A DNA stretch of 12,062 nt from Microcaldota archaeon (GTDB taxonomy: Archaea; Micrarchaeota; Micrarchaeia; Micrarchaeales; Micrarchaeaceae): the NCBI GenBank assembly GCA_030039935.1, contig JASHUQ010000018.1, positions 1 through 12,062 of the forward strand. The letters run 5' to 3'. The first letter of the stretch is position 1, and the number at the start of each line of letters is the position of its first letter. Below are positions 10,887 through 12,062 of this stretch, piece after piece. A program made the position numbers and the translations under genes. The notes beneath the pieces were generated by a model. The model was given only the letters and a program-made list of their open reading frames with translations, searched no databases and was not told the origin of the DNA.

Positions 10887-12062
10887 CTAATATTTCCTTG
10901 GTTTTGGCTTCCAATTCTTTATCTTGACTGGAATGTACGATATCCTTATCTCATTTTCATCCAATGTTGCAATAGTATGCTTCAACCATCTCCTATCGTC
11001 TCTCTTCCTGTATTCAGTTCTGTAGTGTGCGCCCCTGCTTTCTTTCCTGCTTATTGCGCACTGTACTGCAACTTCTGATAAGTCTATAAGGTTTCTTATC
11101 TCAAGGACGTCTCTCATATTCGTATTAAAAATCTTGCTTTTGTCATAAACGCTGACATTTGCAAATCTGCTCTTGAGACTTGCAATCTGCTTTTGCGCCT
11201 TTTTCATCCCTTTCTCGCTTCTGAATACATGCATATGCTCTTCCATTGTGCTCTGAAGCGCCTCCCTTATCTCGTACGGATCTTCGCTGCCGTCTCCATC
11301 CATAATAGCGCTCAATTCCTCTTCTGCATTTTCGCCTAGTTTCTTTACAATATCCTTGTCTGGCTTTGAACCGATATTATTTATGTAGTCTGATGCTGCT
11401 ATTCCGGTTATCCTGCCCCATACGGCACATTCGCTGAGCGAGTTGCTACCCAGCCTGTTTGCTCCGTGGACACTGACGCAGCCGCATTCCCCTGCGGCCC
11501 AGAGCCCATTGACAGTGCTTTTCAAGTTGCTTGATACAATATTTCCATCTATATCTGTGTGGATTCCACCCATTGTGAAGTGGGTTGCCGGCCTTACAGG
11601 TATCATTTCTTCCGCAGGATCTATATTTAGGCTCTTTATAGTGATCTCTCTTATCATCGGCAGCCTTTCATCAAGCTTGTCTCTTCCAAGATGCCTTAAA
11701 TCAAGGAAAACGTGCTTTATTCCAGAACCCTGCTGCATTATTCCCCTGCCTTTGCTTATCTCTGTCATTATAGATCTTGAGACTATGTCCCTGGGAGCAA
11801 GCTCCATAACTGATTTTGCATAATTGCCCATGAACCTTTTGCCATTTGAATTTAGTAGATATCCGCCTTCGCCCCTTGCAGCCTCGGTTATCAATATTCC
11901 GTTAGGAACAAGAGCTGTTGGATGGAACTGTATGAATTCCATGTCCTTCAAAGGAAGGCATGCCCTATATGCGAGCGCTGTGCCGTCTCCCGTTGCAGAG
12001 TGTGATGTTGTTGTAAAACTGTAAATTCTCGAATATCCGCCTGTTGCTATTATGCATGCGCC
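10887..12062 (-). CDS. sdhA: Succinate dehydrogenase/fumarate reductase flavoprotein subunit, C-terminal part (cut by window end)
   Basis: About 391 C-terminal residues are visible; the frame is open to the last base and the N-terminal FAD-binding segment lies outside. Family landmarks in order: IIATGGYSRIY, ATGDGTALAYRA, KDMEFIQFHPT, ITEAARGEGGYL, the active-site region THFTMGGIHTDIDG, the FAD-site stretch GLWAAGECGCVSVHGANRLG with SNSLSE, and the C-terminal RGAHYRTEYRKRDD. It oxidises succinate to fumarate, or does the reverse, at a covalently or tightly bound FAD; the direction cannot be told from sequence. It ends in TAG followed in frame by TGA TGA, and the anchor gene starts 7 nt later. 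The operon promoter is outside the window. Confidence 0.97.
   Translation of the reverse strand, partial: GACIIATGGYSRIYSFTTTSHSATGDGTALAYRACLPLKDMEFIQFHPTALVPNGILITEAARGEGGYLLNSNGKRFMGNYAKSVMELAPRDIVSRSIMTEISKGRGIMQQGSGIKHVFLDLRHLGRDKLDERLPMIREITIKSLNIDPAEEMIPVRPATHFTMGGIHTDIDGNIVSSNLKSTVNGLWAAGECGCVSVHGANRLGSNSLSECAVWGRITGIAASDYINNIGSKPDKDIVKKLGENAEEELSAIMDGDGSEDPYEIREALQSTMEEHMHVFRSEKGMKKAQKQIASLKSRFANVSVYDKSKIFNTNMRDVLEIRNLIDLSEVAVQCAISRKESRGAHYRTEYRKRDDRRWLKHTIATLDENEIRISYIPVKIKNWKPKPRKY

Noticed and set aside
11443..11823. Plus-strand open frame of 126 codons
   Set aside because: Antisense to the sdhA catalytic region, which is strongly conserved on the minus strand.
1..12062. CRISPR array, tRNA, rRNA, insertion sequence or long repeats
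   Set aside because: No regularly spaced repeats, cloverleaf sequence, transposase motif or long direct or inverted repeats were seen on reading both strands; a short or diverged example could still escape reading by eye.

Overview
The window looks like a piece of an archaeal chromosome. It encodes a single-chain PCNA sliding clamp of archaeal/eukaryotic type. Several genes have AT-rich TATA-like boxes about 25-40 nt upstream of the start and very short or absent leaders. Several starts are preceded by GTGAT-like ribosome binding sites. Spacing is tight, with many overlaps, as in a compact genome. A small-genome archaeon that kept TCA-cycle genes (for example an ARMAN/Micrarchaeota-type DPANN lineage) fits. 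That placement is inference, because no rRNA marker is present.

Layout. (1) Bases 1-2213, plus strand: a four-gene AT-rich run. It holds the C-terminal part of a HerA/VirB4-like ATPase, a coiled-coil protein of unknown family, a 169-aa protein with two N-terminal membrane helices, and a 68-aa protein made of two hydrophobic helices around a short basic loop. This resembles the edge of a type IV secretion, conjugation or Ced-like DNA-transfer locus. (2) Bases 2221-3708, minus strand: a dodecin-like protein, a Rieske ferredoxin and an aldo/keto reductase, a small redox cluster. (3) Bases 3739-4182, minus: an orphan protein with its own promoter. (4) Bases 4268-6636, minus: an ABC-2 exporter (ATPase and permease) overlapping and followed by a polyprenol/phytol-kinase-type membrane enzyme. 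(5) Bases 6669-7190, minus: a DJ-1/PfpI-like protein lacking the nucleophile cysteine. (6) Bases 7244-7990, minus: PCNA with two candidate TATA boxes. (7) Bases 8089-12062, minus: an operon in the order sdhA (cut by the window edge), a membrane anchor, sdhB and fumC.

How the genes work together. The sdhA-anchor-sdhB-fumC operon would carry succinate <-> fumarate <-> malate, with electrons passed to or from the membrane quinone pool. SdhB is unusual in carrying two N-terminal transmembrane helices, so anchor and iron-sulfur subunit are partly fused. The most interesting parts are the possible DNA-transfer module at the left edge, the membrane-anchored SdhB, and three proteins that lack hallmark residues of their families: dodecin without Trp/Gln, DJ-1 without Cys, and an ABC ATPase without the H-loop His. 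No tRNA, rRNA, CRISPR array or insertion sequence was seen. No stretch longer than about 100 bases lacks a gene.
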